From BS150m-G50 sp964517435 (GTDB lineage: Bacteria; CAIWAD01; BS150m-G50), in the NCBI GenBank assembly GCA_964517435.1, contig CAZFEC010000011.1, positions 8,378 to 72,377 on the forward strand: a stretch of 64,000 nucleotides of DNA. The letters are read 5' to 3'. This document shows positions 52,896-61,960 of the stretch, piece by piece. Under the pieces are notes generated by a model, which worked only from the letters and a program-made list of their open reading frames with translations, made no database searches and was not told the origin of the DNA. Each line of letters starts with the position of its first letter. Position 1 is the stretch's first letter. The position numbers and the translations under genes were made by a program.

Positions 52896-53366
52896 TTATG
52901 GCGCTTCGGGCAATATCTGCCAACCGCGCGACGATTCTATCATGTAGAAACAGGACATACCTTCCTGCAGCGGTGCACCGACCCCCTGATCGATGGTGAT
53001 CGTCATAATCACCCGGTAGACGCCCGCGCGATCGATGGGATGAACGCCGCTCAGCTCGAAGCCGGGCGCGAAGGGATGCTTGTAACGCCAGAATCCGCCC
53101 GGATGTGACACTTCCGGCCTCTGCCTGCGCATGAAAAAGTCTCCGCATTCCAGCGCGTGGCGTTCGATATCCGATCCGGACAGGTCATAGTAACCGGCCA
53201 GAGCGCGGTAGTCTTCCGCCAGCAGCAACTGCCTGGCGACATCAACCGCCTGTTCAGGCGAGGAGAAGTAGCTTTTCCCCTGACGGTGTTCGCTCATTTG
53301 TTTGTTCATGGTACCACATCCCTGGAGGATACTCAAGATCACGACAATCGCAGGCAGCCAGCTCAT
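52896..53366 (-). CDS. Lipoprotein of unknown function
   Basis: 156 residues. Lipobox ILQGC at residues 13-17. Mature part: helix SSPEQAVDVARQLLLAEDYRALAGYYDLSG, then a beta-rich region with FELSGVHPIDRAGVYRVIMTITID. The fold resembles small lipoproteins that measure or bind another envelope protein, but I cannot name the family. The 280 bp upstream, to the STAS gene, shows nothing I can call with confidence. Confidence 0.65.
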   Translation of the reverse strand: MSWLPAIVVILSILQGCGTMNKQMSEHRQGKSYFSSPEQAVDVARQLLLAEDYRALAGYYDLSGSDIERHALECGDFFMRRQRPEVSHPGGFWRYKHPFAPGFELSGVHPIDRAGVYRVIMTITIDQGVGAPLQEGMSCFYMIESSRGWQILPEAP

Positions 53367-53621
53367 GGTGAGTTCGCTCTTGCATTCATCATTCGCATGA
53401 AATTACCTCCGCGCTCAGAACATCGTAGAGGAGCTCGAAAACCGTGGCGCTAAGGGTGAACGCTGCACATCACCCAGACTTAGATCGAATCCGGCCGAGC
53501 CGCAACAGAGTGATTGATAACCACCAGGACGGCGATCATCAGGGCCATGAATTGCAAGTGCTTGTCCTCGTATTCATAAAACCCCAACCTTGGTTATTGC
53601 GAGCGGATGGAGTACAAAGTC

Positions 53622-54116
53622 TCATTCATCATCCTTGTCCTGTTCCTGAGGGAGCTGCTCCAGGTTAACATAAACAAAGGACGGATCAAGCTTCTTACCT
53701 GCAATCGCGAACTGCGTCAAGGATGCAACTGTGAACACACCGTAGCTGAGCAGCGCGATTTCCTCCGCCTGTACTTGCGGGGGCGTGTAAAGAAGATATA
53801 CAAGCGATACGCCGCCGGCACCAGCCAGCAATCTCATCCCGAGACCGCCCCAATCCCATCGATTTCGCAGGAGGATATCACCTGGAATGTACCCGTCCTT
53901 TTCTACTCGAATGAGAATGCTGTCCGCCTTTTCAAACTGAAACTGCGCAGGCGTCGTGCCGATCACGCTATCAGCTGCAACAACATTGGCGCCATAAGGA
54001 TGTGAGTTCACTGTGACACATCTCGAAGAAGAACAGCTTTGAGCGATTATGAATGCTGCAGGAAGAAGACACCAGAGGCCCCCTCGGAAGAAAAGCCCGT
54101 ACCTTTTGTCGTTCAA
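53622..54116 (-). CDS. PEGA-domain lipoprotein
   Basis: 164 residues. Signal with lipobox IIAQSC at residues 23-28. A PEGA motif follows, CVTVNSHPYGANVVAADSVIGTTPAQFQF then EKDGYIPGD, a beta module seen in bacterial surface lipoproteins. A hydrophobic stretch (MRLLAGAGGVSLVYLLY) follows. Function unknown. The 255 bp between it and the gene below hold no clear feature. Confidence 0.75.
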   Translation of the reverse strand: MNDKRYGLFFRGGLWCLLPAAFIIAQSCSSSRCVTVNSHPYGANVVAADSVIGTTPAQFQFEKADSILIRVEKDGYIPGDILLRNRWDWGGLGMRLLAGAGGVSLVYLLYTPPQVQAEEIALLSYGVFTVASLTQFAIAGKKLDPSFVYVNLEQLPQEQDKDDE

Positions 54117-54352
54117 TGTCCCTCCTTTTCATCGCTGAGAAGTCACCGGCCACGGTATTACGATTTCGGCATTAGAGGCGCGAACGCTGGTTTCCAGCTT
54201 TGCCGGTTCGCCTAATCGCCCCAGGACGGGTTTCCCTCGTCGCCTGCGTGATTCGTGATGTTATACTGCGATTCGCCGGCTTCAGAGGCGCCGCTCCCCG
54301 GTGTGCTCTGGAAGCGGTTGTCATATCTCGTCTATCCTGCCGGTCTCCGCGG

Positions 54353-54703
54353 TTATTCCCTGGCGCTGCCCGGCTGCCGGTAGAGCATGAGAATACCGAA
54401 CAGAATGAAACCGCTCCAGACGGCATGGCGGAGGAAATCGAGTGATGCGACGAGACTGCCGAGCGTCAGTGTGCCGCTCTCGACCAGTGAAAACGGGAAC
54501 ATCACACTCGGCAGCCCCGCCTGGAGAGCCTCCACGGAGGACTCGATCCAGGCAGACATGGGCAGGCCGAGGAGGGGGAACAGAACCAGCGGCAGAAGCA
54601 GCCACAGGAACCCCGCCTGCTTCGATTGACGGTACTTGAAAATGAGCGCTACCGCGATAGCGACGAACAGCACCACGTTGATTGAGCCAAGAAACATGTC
54701 CAT
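54353..54703 (-). CDS. Three- or four-helix membrane protein
   Basis: 116 residues with hydrophobic segments at about 6-22, 32-50 and 88-107. A basic KYRQSKQ loop follows the first helix. I do not recognise the family; AGGAG upstream of the ATG supports the start. The 236 bp beyond its end, to the PEGA lipoprotein gene, hold nothing clear. Confidence 0.6.
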   Translation of the reverse strand: MDMFLGSINVVLFVAIAVALIFKYRQSKQAGFLWLLLPLVLFPLLGLPMSAWIESSVEALQAGLPSVMFPFSLVESGTLTLGSLVASLDFLRHAVWSGFILFGILMLYRQPGSARE

Positions 54704-54896
54704 ACTTTATCTCCTTTCGTTTCTATCTCCAGGTACGACGTCACGCCTGGCGTTGATGTGCGCCGGCTGCAAGCGCCATCTGAATATGAGGAGATTTCAA
54801 CTTCTCCTTAAGATTCGACATACGGAAAAGTCCTGTATTCAGTAACTAATGTATGGAAAAGGAAGAACAGGTTCACTATTCCCTTGCCCGGCCACC

Positions 54897-55439
54897 TCAA
54901 TCGAGTTCCTCAAGCATATCCTTAAGCTTGCATACTGTCCGCCAATTGCGATCGGTCATTACAACACCGATCAGCTTCTCAGCATTGGCGGCGAGCTTTG
55001 ATCTGCCAACACCAGCGGGGGCGTGAAGAAAAAACAGGACATCCTTCAAAACGAACCGTTCGGTCTCCTTCCTGAGGGATTCGAGCATCATCAGATCAGG
55101 ATTATTCGGTACGGAAGCCAGGAAGCCCACATGCAGCGTTTCTGGTTCCGATTCCGCATCCGGGAACGGATTTCCCGAAACAGCCTTTTTGAAGTCGGCG
55201 GCCTCCAACAGCAAAACGTACGATTCGAAACCATGTTGCTTCTTGATCGCTGAGGTTATCTGGCTTGACAGCCGCGAGGCGTTATTCCCCTTGCTCTGGA
55301 AAACCACGTTGCCGCTTTGGATGTAGGTCTTGACCTGCTGACAACCAAGAGCTTCCAGAAGCGGAACCAGCTGTTTCATCGGCAAGGGATTCCTGCCGCC
55401 AACATTAATGCCCCTGATAAGCGCAACGAAAGCCTTCAT
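54897..55439 (-). CDS. DUF1697 family protein
   Basis: 180 residues, family length. The opening MKAFVALIRGINVGGRNPLP and the segment VKTYIQSGNVVFQSKG are diagnostic of DUF1697, an alpha/beta protein of unknown role. It lies 21 bases after the DsrE-like gene and is probably co-transcribed. Confidence 0.93.
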   Translation of the reverse strand: MKAFVALIRGINVGGRNPLPMKQLVPLLEALGCQQVKTYIQSGNVVFQSKGNNASRLSSQITSAIKKQHGFESYVLLLEAADFKKAVSGNPFPDAESEPETLHVGFLASVPNNPDLMMLESLRKETERFVLKDVLFFLHAPAGVGRSKLAANAEKLIGVVMTDRNWRTVCKLKDMLEELD

Positions 55440-55460
55440 CGAGATTCCGGTTTGCTTTTT

Positions 55461-55781
55461 CTATATGCTGATCACTTTGTCCGATTGCTTGATGAGAGTG
55501 TAGAGATCTTCCATGGTTGAAGGAGGACGCAGCTCTGATCCTTCTGAATTCCGGATCTTGAGGCAGATGCCGCGGTCGAGAATCTCGCCGCCGGCGTTGA
55601 CATATTCCTGCATCTGCTCCGTCACCTTGAACTTCTCCGTGTCCAGAGTCTCGCATTCAACACCTTTGGCCAGGAGCAACGTCTTGACTTCGTCGCCCCG
55701 GCCCAGGGCAAAGACGCCAAGCTTGAATGCGTTCCAGACGCTTTCAGAGTCGGTCGAGTATATCACGATGCCGAGTTTCAC
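55461..55781 (-). CDS. DsrE-family protein
   Basis: 106 residues. The fold markers are MKLGIVIYSTDSESVWNAFK at the start and GGEILDRGICLKIRNSEG with DLYTLIKQSDKVISI at the end. DsrE/DsrF proteins carry sulfur on a Cys; here Cys lies in the ILDRGICL segment, while a second Cys common in relatives (ILACG) is absent. So activity is uncertain. Confidence 0.8.
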   Translation of the reverse strand: MKLGIVIYSTDSESVWNAFKLGVFALGRGDEVKTLLLAKGVECETLDTEKFKVTEQMQEYVNAGGEILDRGICLKIRNSEGSELRPPSTMEDLYTLIKQSDKVISI

Positions 55782-55819
55782 ATTATTGTCCTTTCAGTGA
55801 GTGGGTTGCTTTCATAGCG

Positions 55820-56542
55820 TTAAGGATACCAGGTCAATCCGATGCTGAACTGGCCCATAAACCCACCTTCCCGACCAATCAGAAAGCCGGCTTCCGGCCG
55901 CAGCGCCCATTTTTCCAGGTTTGAGCTTAAGCCGAAGCCATAGTTCATGGCAAAATAGATATCTGCATCACCGGCCCCGATGGGTATCAGGACTTTGGCA
56001 GCGGGATTGAATTCAAAGTACCTCGAAAACGGAACTCTCATCAGCAGTGTCGGATGGAACTGCCAGATTCCAACCTCAGTAATATCATCGCCAAAGACAC
56101 AGCCGACGGGGAGGTAAAATGCAACCAGGTCTTCCAGCAGGCGGTACTTCAAACCGATGCTCGCTACGTTCGCATTTATATCGAAAACCTCATCTGAGAA
56201 CTCAAATTCCGACCCGTCGACATGCTCATAGCGAAATCTCAAATCGAGCCTCTCGCTGATCCCGTACGCCGCCTGAAAGCCGTAGTGTCGCTGGACCTCC
56301 ATTGTGGTGTAGCTGGTGGTTATCTCGTAGTTGCCCTCGCCAACCAGGCGCGCGCTCTGCCCTTCAGAGAAGACCGGGGCGCAGCCCTGCATGGCGCCGA
56401 AGGTGCAGAGGAGGAGGCAGAGGAGTAGTGTTGAGTGACGTGGGTGGACGTGGCGCTTGCGCGAGGACTGGGGCGTGATGGCGGCCTCCTGTGGTACTGA
56501 TATTTCGATCCCGGGTGGGCGGGATTGGTTAAGGACCTGCAT
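55820..56542 (-). CDS. Lipoprotein predicted to form a beta-barrel or beta-sheet
   Basis: 240 residues as an open frame; lipobox GAMQGC near residue 53 implies that the true start is closer, probably at an internal codon near residue 45-50, but I see no clear ribosome site. The mature part alternates short beta strands with aromatic residues (YGFQAAYGISERLDLRFRY, FSIGLTWYP at the C-terminus), like an outer-membrane barrel. Function unknown. Confidence 0.55.
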   Translation of the reverse strand: MQVLNQSRPPGIEISVPQEAAITPQSSRKRHVHPRHSTLLLCLLLCTFGAMQGCAPVFSEGQSARLVGEGNYEITTSYTTMEVQRHYGFQAAYGISERLDLRFRYEHVDGSEFEFSDEVFDINANVASIGLKYRLLEDLVAFYLPVGCVFGDDITEVGIWQFHPTLLMRVPFSRYFEFNPAAKVLIPIGAGDADIYFAMNYGFGLSSNLEKWALRPEAGFLIGREGGFMGQFSIGLTWYP

Positions 56543-56612
56543 GTCCGGTCTCGAAGGGTCGGGATCGAGACGTCATTGCTCTGCAGCCACCATTGAACGC
56601 TCGCTTTGATTA

Positions 56613-57458
56613 TCAGTTGTTCTCGAATATGAATCGAAGCCCGTTATAAAGCGAGATAGGCATGGCGCCAACATGACCTGACGATTCTATAATTTCATAT
56701 TTGAGTCTAGGATTCTCGAATCCAGTTTGGTGAAGAGCAGATCGCAGAAGATCAAAGCTCTTAAGCATCTCCCAGGACTCCTCATCTCCTACGCTCACAT
56801 ATATTTTCTTAATCATGCTGAACTGATCTACGGGCAAATTTTCAAGTTCAGAGGTCAGGTAGTACTTATTAAACCATAATGAAGGACTACCCAATAAATA
56901 ATACTGAAATAAGAGAGGGTCATCAGTCAGGAGATAAACTCCCAACAGACCGCCAAGCGAATATCCGGCAAAACATCTTCTAGTGGGGTCGGCGGGATAC
57001 TCAGATTCTATCTTTGGCAGGAGTTCATTTCTAATGAAAGCGGAGAATTCCTCGGCACCCCCTGTCATCTCTATTGCTTCCTGATACATGCTGCTCTTAG
57101 AATACTCATCAGTCGGTTGCGCTGGTGTATAATCCCTTGTTCTCATTGCCGCCCAATCACCAGTTGTTGTACCTTGAGTTATCCCAACCTGAATATAGGA
57201 TTCCACTAAACTGCCAAGTGCCATCAGTCTGGGCAGAGCTTTGTAATACTCATCCAGGATAAACCAATCCATGCAGTATACGACAGGATATTTTTTTTCT
57301 GTTGACAAGCTCCCTGCAGGAATCACGACTTCAATTTCATAAATGCATTGGTTTGTAGTAGACCCGAGTTGAAATCGAAATATCTCATCCTGTCCGTACG
57401 CAATACATATCTTAGTTGCGATAAGGATGAGCACCAACCATAAGTACAAGTTCTTCAT
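56613..57458 (-). CDS. Exported esterase (alpha/beta-hydrolase, enterochelin esterase-like)
   Basis: 281 residues from the ATG at 57458 (GGAGAGG upstream); the frame is open 60 bases further. Signal peptide MKNLYLWLVLILIATKICIAYG. The nucleophile Ser lies in FAGYSLGGLLGVYLL, and the His in ESSGHVGAMP, as in PF00756-type esterases; GSPSLWFNKYYL is also typical. It hydrolyses some ester outside the cytoplasm; the family includes siderophore esterases. Low GC compared with the core genes. Confidence 0.83.
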   Translation of the reverse strand: MKNLYLWLVLILIATKICIAYGQDEIFRFQLGSTTNQCIYEIEVVIPAGSLSTEKKYPVVYCMDWFILDEYYKALPRLMALGSLVESYIQVGITQGTTTGDWAAMRTRDYTPAQPTDEYSKSSMYQEAIEMTGGAEEFSAFIRNELLPKIESEYPADPTRRCFAGYSLGGLLGVYLLTDDPLLFQYYLLGSPSLWFNKYYLTSELENLPVDQFSMIKKIYVSVGDEESWEMLKSFDLLRSALHQTGFENPRLKYEIIESSGHVGAMPISLYNGLRFIFENN

Positions 57459-57585
57459 TGCCCTCTCCTTGATGACTTGAATGGTATCGATTATTACGTG
57501 ACCGACCAAAATGATCACTCCTGCTCAGTCAATGTCTCACTTCCTAAGCGGTGTTGAGATGTTGTTCCGTAATCTTCCAGTGTCA

Positions 57586-58440
57586 TCACCCTAGAAAATC
57601 TTGTGTTTGCCGATTAATCTCCTCAATCAGCTCAGGAGTTGGATAATGAGTGCTATTCTCCAGTATTACCGTCTTCGCTAGATTTGGAATCAACTCTTTA
57701 CTCTTTGGAACGACTTTGTCAGCCGGGAAGAATATATCCTCGTCCGCCACGAACAGCAGGGCTTCAGCTTGAAAGCCCTCTAATTTCTCTTTGCTGATGA
57801 TGGGCAGCAGGTCGTTCATCTTAAGATAGTCAAAGGAATACCGGATTCCTTCTATCGTAACCGCTGAAGGTTCTTTGGCTATCTGCTTCACGAAGCGCTC
57901 CAGCCGCTTTCGCCCACCCAGCATTTTGTACATCATGAGAGGGACCATCACTTTCATCGCCATCGTCAGCTTTGAGGCCATAGCGATACTTCCCGGTACC
58001 ACCAGGATAGCCTTCTCTATTATCTCAGGCTTATATGCACCTGTATAAAGGGTGATAGACCCGCCATATGAGGTGCCGTGAAACACAACAGGAGCCAGCC
58101 CCAAAGCTTCCACCATATCAGCCGCCCACTGGCCATAGCTCATGTCTTTGACGGATAACTGAATCTGAGCGCTCTTTCCCGGATGACCGATTAGATCAGG
58201 AGCATATATCCTGTACTTCTCAGCAAGAGGCAGATACCAGGCAAGGGTCTCCAGGTTAATGGTATTGCCGCCGTGAAGCATGAAGATCGGTTTGCCATCA
58301 GGTGGACCCAGGATCAGTACATGTGTGGAACCAAATCGCGTTTCAACAAACCGCTCATCAAAATCGATTCGCAGTCCTTCCAGGCAGGAATCATAGAATT
58401 CGGCATATAGTTCTTCGCCTCTGGTGGAATTGTATATCAT
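57586..58440 (-). CDS. Alpha/beta-hydrolase
   Basis: 284 residues. The oxyanion motif is FMLHGGNTINLETLAWYLP, the nucleophile elbow FHGTSYGGSITLYTG, with a likely Asp in LLFVADEDIFFPADKVV and His in ENSTHYPTPELI. The RIYAPDLIGHPGKSA segment is typical of the family. No signal peptide, so cytoplasmic. Substrate unknown. It lies 127 bases above the esterase gene. Confidence 0.88.
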   Translation of the reverse strand: MIYNSTRGEELYAEFYDSCLEGLRIDFDERFVETRFGSTHVLILGPPDGKPIFMLHGGNTINLETLAWYLPLAEKYRIYAPDLIGHPGKSAQIQLSVKDMSYGQWAADMVEALGLAPVVFHGTSYGGSITLYTGAYKPEIIEKAILVVPGSIAMASKLTMAMKVMVPLMMYKMLGGRKRLERFVKQIAKEPSAVTIEGIRYSFDYLKMNDLLPIISKEKLEGFQAEALLFVADEDIFFPADKVVPKSKELIPNLAKTVILENSTHYPTPELIEEINRQTQDFLG

Positions 58441-58509
58441 GGTGTTCCCCTGGATATAAATTTCACATATGGATAGATAACAGGTTAAAAGTAAGCTTCG
58501 AACCTGGAT

Positions 58510-58570
58510 GCCGAACGGCGTGCGTTTCAGCCGCCGGCTTCAGCCTGTCGGCTGCATACGCACGTTAGAT
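58510..58570. other. attC-like palindromic site
   Basis: GCCGAAC at one end and GTTAGAT at the other, 61 bp apart, enclose stems GTGCGT (58520-58525) / ACGCAC (58558-58563) and CAGCCG (58528-58533) / CGGCTG (58549-58554), separated by small unequal spacers. That is the two-box layout of integron attC sites (consensus RYYYAAC and GTTRRRY; the left box has one mismatch). No integrase is in the window and no second clear site was found, so this is tentative. Confidence 0.35.
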
Positions 58571-58579
58571 GGGTGCTCT

Positions 58580-59002
58580 CTAACGACTGGAGCAACAGTT
58601 GCGTCGCGAGGGTCTTTCACGCATTTCTCTTAGCAGCTGCAGCGCTTTGGCGTAACCTTCATTCTGGCCGGACCACTGCAAGAGGCGGTTACAGGGAAAT
58701 GTATCACACTCGGAACAGTGTTTCAGGCCTTTGTCGTCGACACAGCATTTCAGGATCCAGCACTCGGCATCCCAGTGATGGGAACGGTCGCCATGGCAGC
58801 CCTGGCAGTACATGGATCGCTCGATGGCCTCAGCAGCGCCTTCATTCTCCTTGAGCCATCCCTCCTGCTTGAACCAGGCGACTACTTCTGCAGCCGCTTC
58901 GCTATCGAATGGCATTCTACGAATCGGGCACGCGCCGCAATCCAGACCACAGGCGGCGATTTCGATATGATCATCTCGCGCATGAACTCCGCTCTCTTTC
59001 AC
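58580..59002 (-). CDS. DUF3795 zinc-cluster-like protein
   Basis: 140 residues. A GTG at 59002 overlaps the stop of the upstream gene (GTGA) and has GGAGG 13 bases upstream; the ATG near 58982 is out of frame. Cys pairs are AACGLDCGACPI, MYCQGCHGD, CWILKCCVDDKGLKHCSECDTFPC, the DUF3795 pattern, probably binding metal. Function is unestablished. Confidence 0.88.
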   Translation of the reverse strand: MKESGVHARDDHIEIAACGLDCGACPIRRMPFDSEAAAEVVAWFKQEGWLKENEGAAEAIERSMYCQGCHGDRSHHWDAECWILKCCVDDKGLKHCSECDTFPCNRLLQWSGQNEGYAKALQLLREMRERPSRRNCCSSR

Positions 59003-59205
59003 GGCTGCTCGATCCTCCAGACGTAGGCGCGACCTGAACCTGGCGCCCTGGTCAGCCCGTTTTCCTTCTCCATCCGCCGGACCCATTCCGAGCAGGGACT
59101 CTTGTACGGCAGGTTCAGCCGATCCCTGAGTTCGGGCCAGGTCAACCCATCGCGCTGCCTGCGCAGCTCACGGCAGATCGAATCTCTGAAGTCAACGTAA
59201 CGCAT
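58999..59205 (-). CDS. Small winged-helix-type protein adjacent to DUF3795
   Basis: 68 residues from the ATG at 59205 (a GTG 12 bases upstream is also possible). FRDSICRELRRQRDGLTWPELRDRLNLP and WVRRMEKENGLTRAPGSGRAYVW read as a DNA-binding winged helix; I know close relatives next to DUF3795 genes. Translationally coupled to it. Confidence 0.75.
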   Translation of the reverse strand: MRYVDFRDSICRELRRQRDGLTWPELRDRLNLPYKSPCSEWVRRMEKENGLTRAPGSGRAYVWRIEQP

Positions 59206-59303
59206 GTTGTCGCTCACTCTAAATATCTAGCAGTCTTCGTTCCAATGGCTATACCAACGCGTTCAGAATTCCGCGTCGCGTTATGCCGCTTGTCAACGGC
59301 GTT

Positions 59304-59741
59304 TCAGGCTTGTTGATAGTAGGTCACCAGAGCGGCACCGCTGATACAGAGCACGATGCCCAGCCACTGCACCGGCTGCAGTTTCTCATGCAGCACGAGG
59401 CCCCCGAGGATGATACCGACAACCGGGGCCAGGCAGAAGGCGATGGTCATTACCGTCGAGAGGTTACCCTCCTTGAGTCCCGTGTAGAGAAACGCGATTC
59501 CCAACCCGCCTGCAAGCACGCCACCCCCGACGGCGATAAGGGAGATCGATTTAATGCCGGCCAGCTTGACCTGCGGCCAGAAGCGATATGAAAGCGCGAG
59601 CATGAAGAGGAGCGAGAATGCCGTTCTGATCACGGTACCCATCACCGGTGCGAGACCTCCTGTTTTCACACCCTTCTTCTCCAGCAAAGAGCCGATACCC
59701 CAGCAAAGAGCCGTAAGGATAGCCCAGACTTCAGCTTTCAT
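59304..59741 (-). CDS. Half-size EamA/DMT-superfamily transporter
   Basis: 145 residues with five membrane helices; start at 59741 with AAGGA upstream. MKAEVWAILTALCWGIGSLLEKKG and VVGIILGGLVLHEKLQPVQWLGI are EamA signatures. Full EamA proteins have ten helices, so this half-size type would work as a dimer. Substrate unknown. Confidence 0.85.
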   Translation of the reverse strand: MKAEVWAILTALCWGIGSLLEKKGVKTGGLAPVMGTVIRTAFSLLFMLALSYRFWPQVKLAGIKSISLIAVGGGVLAGGLGIAFLYTGLKEGNLSTVMTIAFCLAPVVGIILGGLVLHEKLQPVQWLGIVLCISGAALVTYYQQA

Positions 59742-59800
59742 ATCATCATTCCTTCCACTTCTAGACCAACAGATCAAGATCCGCTGGAACCGCATGGTTT

Positions 59801-60244
59801 TTATCGCAAAGGATCGGCGCTTCGATCTCTTCGCCAGAAAACATAACTGCTACCTAACAGAGCAACAGCAATGCTTGTATCCAGGAGCGCGACACCGAGC
59901 TGAAACAGGTAGTTACCGTGGGCTTGTCTTGATAAAGCAGCCCCCAGAACAATCATCAGGATCAGGAAGAGGAAAAATCCGGGCCTGAAGAACTGCCAGA
60001 GCTTTGGCTGGTTAAGCCCATCTATTCTGGCAAGATTCTTTCTGCAGATATGACTGAAGAGGAATCTCGCTTTCACCCCGCCAATGATCAGTCCAATGAA
60101 AAAAACCAGCGATGTGAAACCTCTATCCGGTTCCAATGCTTCCGCTTCAATCAGCAGCATCCCTCCCTTGACGATGAGAATTGCGCCACCTGCATACCAG
60201 GTAAGTCCCGCCAGGAATCGTAAGGTTCGAGTCGTTACAAGCAT
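59801..60244 (-). CDS. Four-helix membrane protein, unknown function
   Basis: 147 residues from the ATG at 60244, with GGTGATGGA upstream; the longer frame adds a charged, unlikely N-terminus. The opening LRFLAGLTWYAGGAILIVKGGMLL and the end SIAVALLGSSYVFW are helical and hydrophobic. Similar proteins occur in other FCB genomes as far as I recall, without function. Confidence 0.65.
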   Translation of the reverse strand: MLVTTRTLRFLAGLTWYAGGAILIVKGGMLLIEAEALEPDRGFTSLVFFIGLIIGGVKARFLFSHICRKNLARIDGLNQPKLWQFFRPGFFLFLILMIVLGAALSRQAHGNYLFQLGVALLDTSIAVALLGSSYVFWRRDRSADPLR

Positions 60245-60581
60245 ATCAGCGCGTCCATCACCTTCATAAAAAGCAAGCCCGTCACTCGAAGCGGATATCA
60301 TCCAGATGGAAAGTGACGGGGCGCCCCGTGCCGTCGCGGCATGTGGTGCACTATTTCGTATGACTTCCTGTGTTGACTAACGTAATGCCCATCACATGCG
60401 GACAGGAGAATAGGTCTGTTAAGCTTTCAAGTTCGCCACCGATAGCGGCTGGTGCAGTTCGTCACGATGAAGACCTCGATTTAGGTTAACTCGGGAGGCC
60501 ATATAGATGCTGGGTCTTGCTATTATACACGAAAGGGATTTCCACTCTCTCTCTGAGTGGCTCAGTCAAGATTGAATCGAC
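60245..60581. other. Gene-free spacer
   Basis: I see no gene here. A small hairpin CCACTC (60542-60547) / GAGTGG (60555-60560) lies near the end of the DUF6326-like gene, and an isolated GTTAAGC near 60419 resembles one half of an attC core; neither is convincing alone. Confidence 0.6.
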
Positions 60582-61007
60582 TTATGCTTCCGGCTGAGGC
60601 CACTTCCATGCATACCAGACAATCAGCACCGCAAATACAAGGTATACAACGCCCCAGAATATCTCATAAACGGGCATATTGATGTAAAACAGGATTATAA
60701 AGACGATTTCCCACACAACAAAGAACATGCCCGTGATGAGGTTTGTCCAGCGATTTGCTCTTTCCTTCAAAGTAAGGGACAGGAAACTCATGAAGATCGG
60801 AATCGCCATTATGAGCGACATGACCAGAAACAGTTCATTGGAAACGCTGAAATCAAAGGTCCCCGCAATCATTTCCCTTAGAAACACGGGACTCGATAGG
60901 CGAAAAGTATCCCCTTGAAGACTGCTTAACATTCGAGCTACCCATAATGCGGAGAGTATTATCCGCACATCGAACAAAATAGCTGATGATTTTTCGTTTG
61001 AATGCAC
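60582..61007 (-). CDS. DUF6326-like membrane protein
   Basis: 141 residues with four helices. The N-terminal VRIILSALWVARMLSSLQGDTFRL segment is the motif I associate with the DUF6326 family. AAGGAG lies upstream of the ATG. Function unknown. Confidence 0.7.
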   Translation of the reverse strand: MHSNEKSSAILFDVRIILSALWVARMLSSLQGDTFRLSSPVFLREMIAGTFDFSVSNELFLVMSLIMAIPIFMSFLSLTLKERANRWTNLITGMFFVVWEIVFIILFYINMPVYEIFWGVVYLVFAVLIVWYAWKWPQPEA

Positions 61008-61240
61008 TTTTCTCCTTTATGGACTAGAATAATCAATGCTACATATCGGTTGCTTCAGTTATTACAGCCTGTGAAGTAAGCGCAATCCTGCGATTCATAC
61101 GATCTTCTTCTTATCGTTCTGGTTCAGTCATTTTCAATGCAGTCCACTAAATGACGTTTGTAAAACCTGACGGCTGGCGCTCTCATGCTGTACCTAACCT
61201 GTCAAATTGAATTCTGCTATCCGCCAGCTGCAGCGGCCTG

Positions 61241-61861
61241 TCAGGCCGCACCGAAGTACTGAAGGCACTTGGCCAGCTGGTAGAAGCCAAGGCCCGCGAG
61301 GATCCAGACCGAGATAAACATCAGAACTCGTTGGTATCTCGCTCCCAGGAGCCGCGCACTACCGAACAAGAATATCAGAACAGCCAGCATGGTAACCATC
61401 GTGGCATAGAAGGCTACGACAACTGCCACGCCCGAGCTCGGGGCTTCCTGCCAGGCCGTAACTACAATGGGCCCGAGGACTAGAGTCCAGCCCAGGTAGG
61501 GATTCGGATTCAGAAGGTTGACGAGTGCGGCTTCGAACAGCGTCCTGGGCACTTTCTCGACCTGCTCCGAGGATCGGGAGTCTTCGCGACGCCATTGACG
61601 GTACGCGCCCCAGGCCAGGTACAGCAGGAGAGCGCCTCCTGCCAGTCGCAGGACACTCTGCACTCCGAGTGAAAGGCGCCCAAGTACAAGAAGAGCCAGA
61701 ACGGCTATGGGACCGTCGCTGAGAAGTGGGGCCAGGGCCGCGGGAAGGGTCCGTCGCCACCCAATCGCCGTGACGCGCGCGAGGAGATAGGCCTGAAGAG
61801 GGCCGGGTTGAACCGCAGCGGCAAACGCCAGACTCCCACCAATGACCAGGTACTTCAACAT
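61241..61861 (-). CDS. LysE-family transporter
   Basis: 206 residues, six helices, family length. FAAAVQPGPLQAYLLARVTAIGWRR carries the GP loop after helix 1, and LAPLLSDGPIAVLALLVLG and NLLNPNPYLGWTLVLGPIV are LysE/RhtB motifs. It would export amino acids or similar compounds. Confidence 0.88.
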   Translation of the reverse strand: MLKYLVIGGSLAFAAAVQPGPLQAYLLARVTAIGWRRTLPAALAPLLSDGPIAVLALLVLGRLSLGVQSVLRLAGGALLLYLAWGAYRQWRREDSRSSEQVEKVPRTLFEAALVNLLNPNPYLGWTLVLGPIVVTAWQEAPSSGVAVVVAFYATMVTMLAVLIFLFGSARLLGARYQRVLMFISVWILAGLGFYQLAKCLQYFGAA

Positions 61862-61914
61862 CTGCGACTCCGAACCCCTTCTTGCTCAAGTGTCGGCCTG
61901 ACGGCAGGCGCTTC

Positions 61915-61960
61915 AATCCCGAAGGGTCGGGATTGGAACGTGCCATTGATGGGAATCACT
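61915..61960. repeat. Dispersed short repeat, copy 1
   Basis: AATCCCGA (61915-61922) pairs with TCGGGATT (61927-61934), followed by GGAACGTGCCATTG and GGGAATCACT. A second copy lies at 63368-63407 (about 36 of 40 positions identical) and a shorter, more diverged one at about 56552-56577. All are between genes of the minus-strand accessory region. Confidence 0.75.

Noticed and set aside
53457..53590. A minus-strand 22-codon hydrophobic frame (MALMIAVLVVINHSV)
   Set aside because: No ribosome site and no neighbour to support a small membrane peptide.
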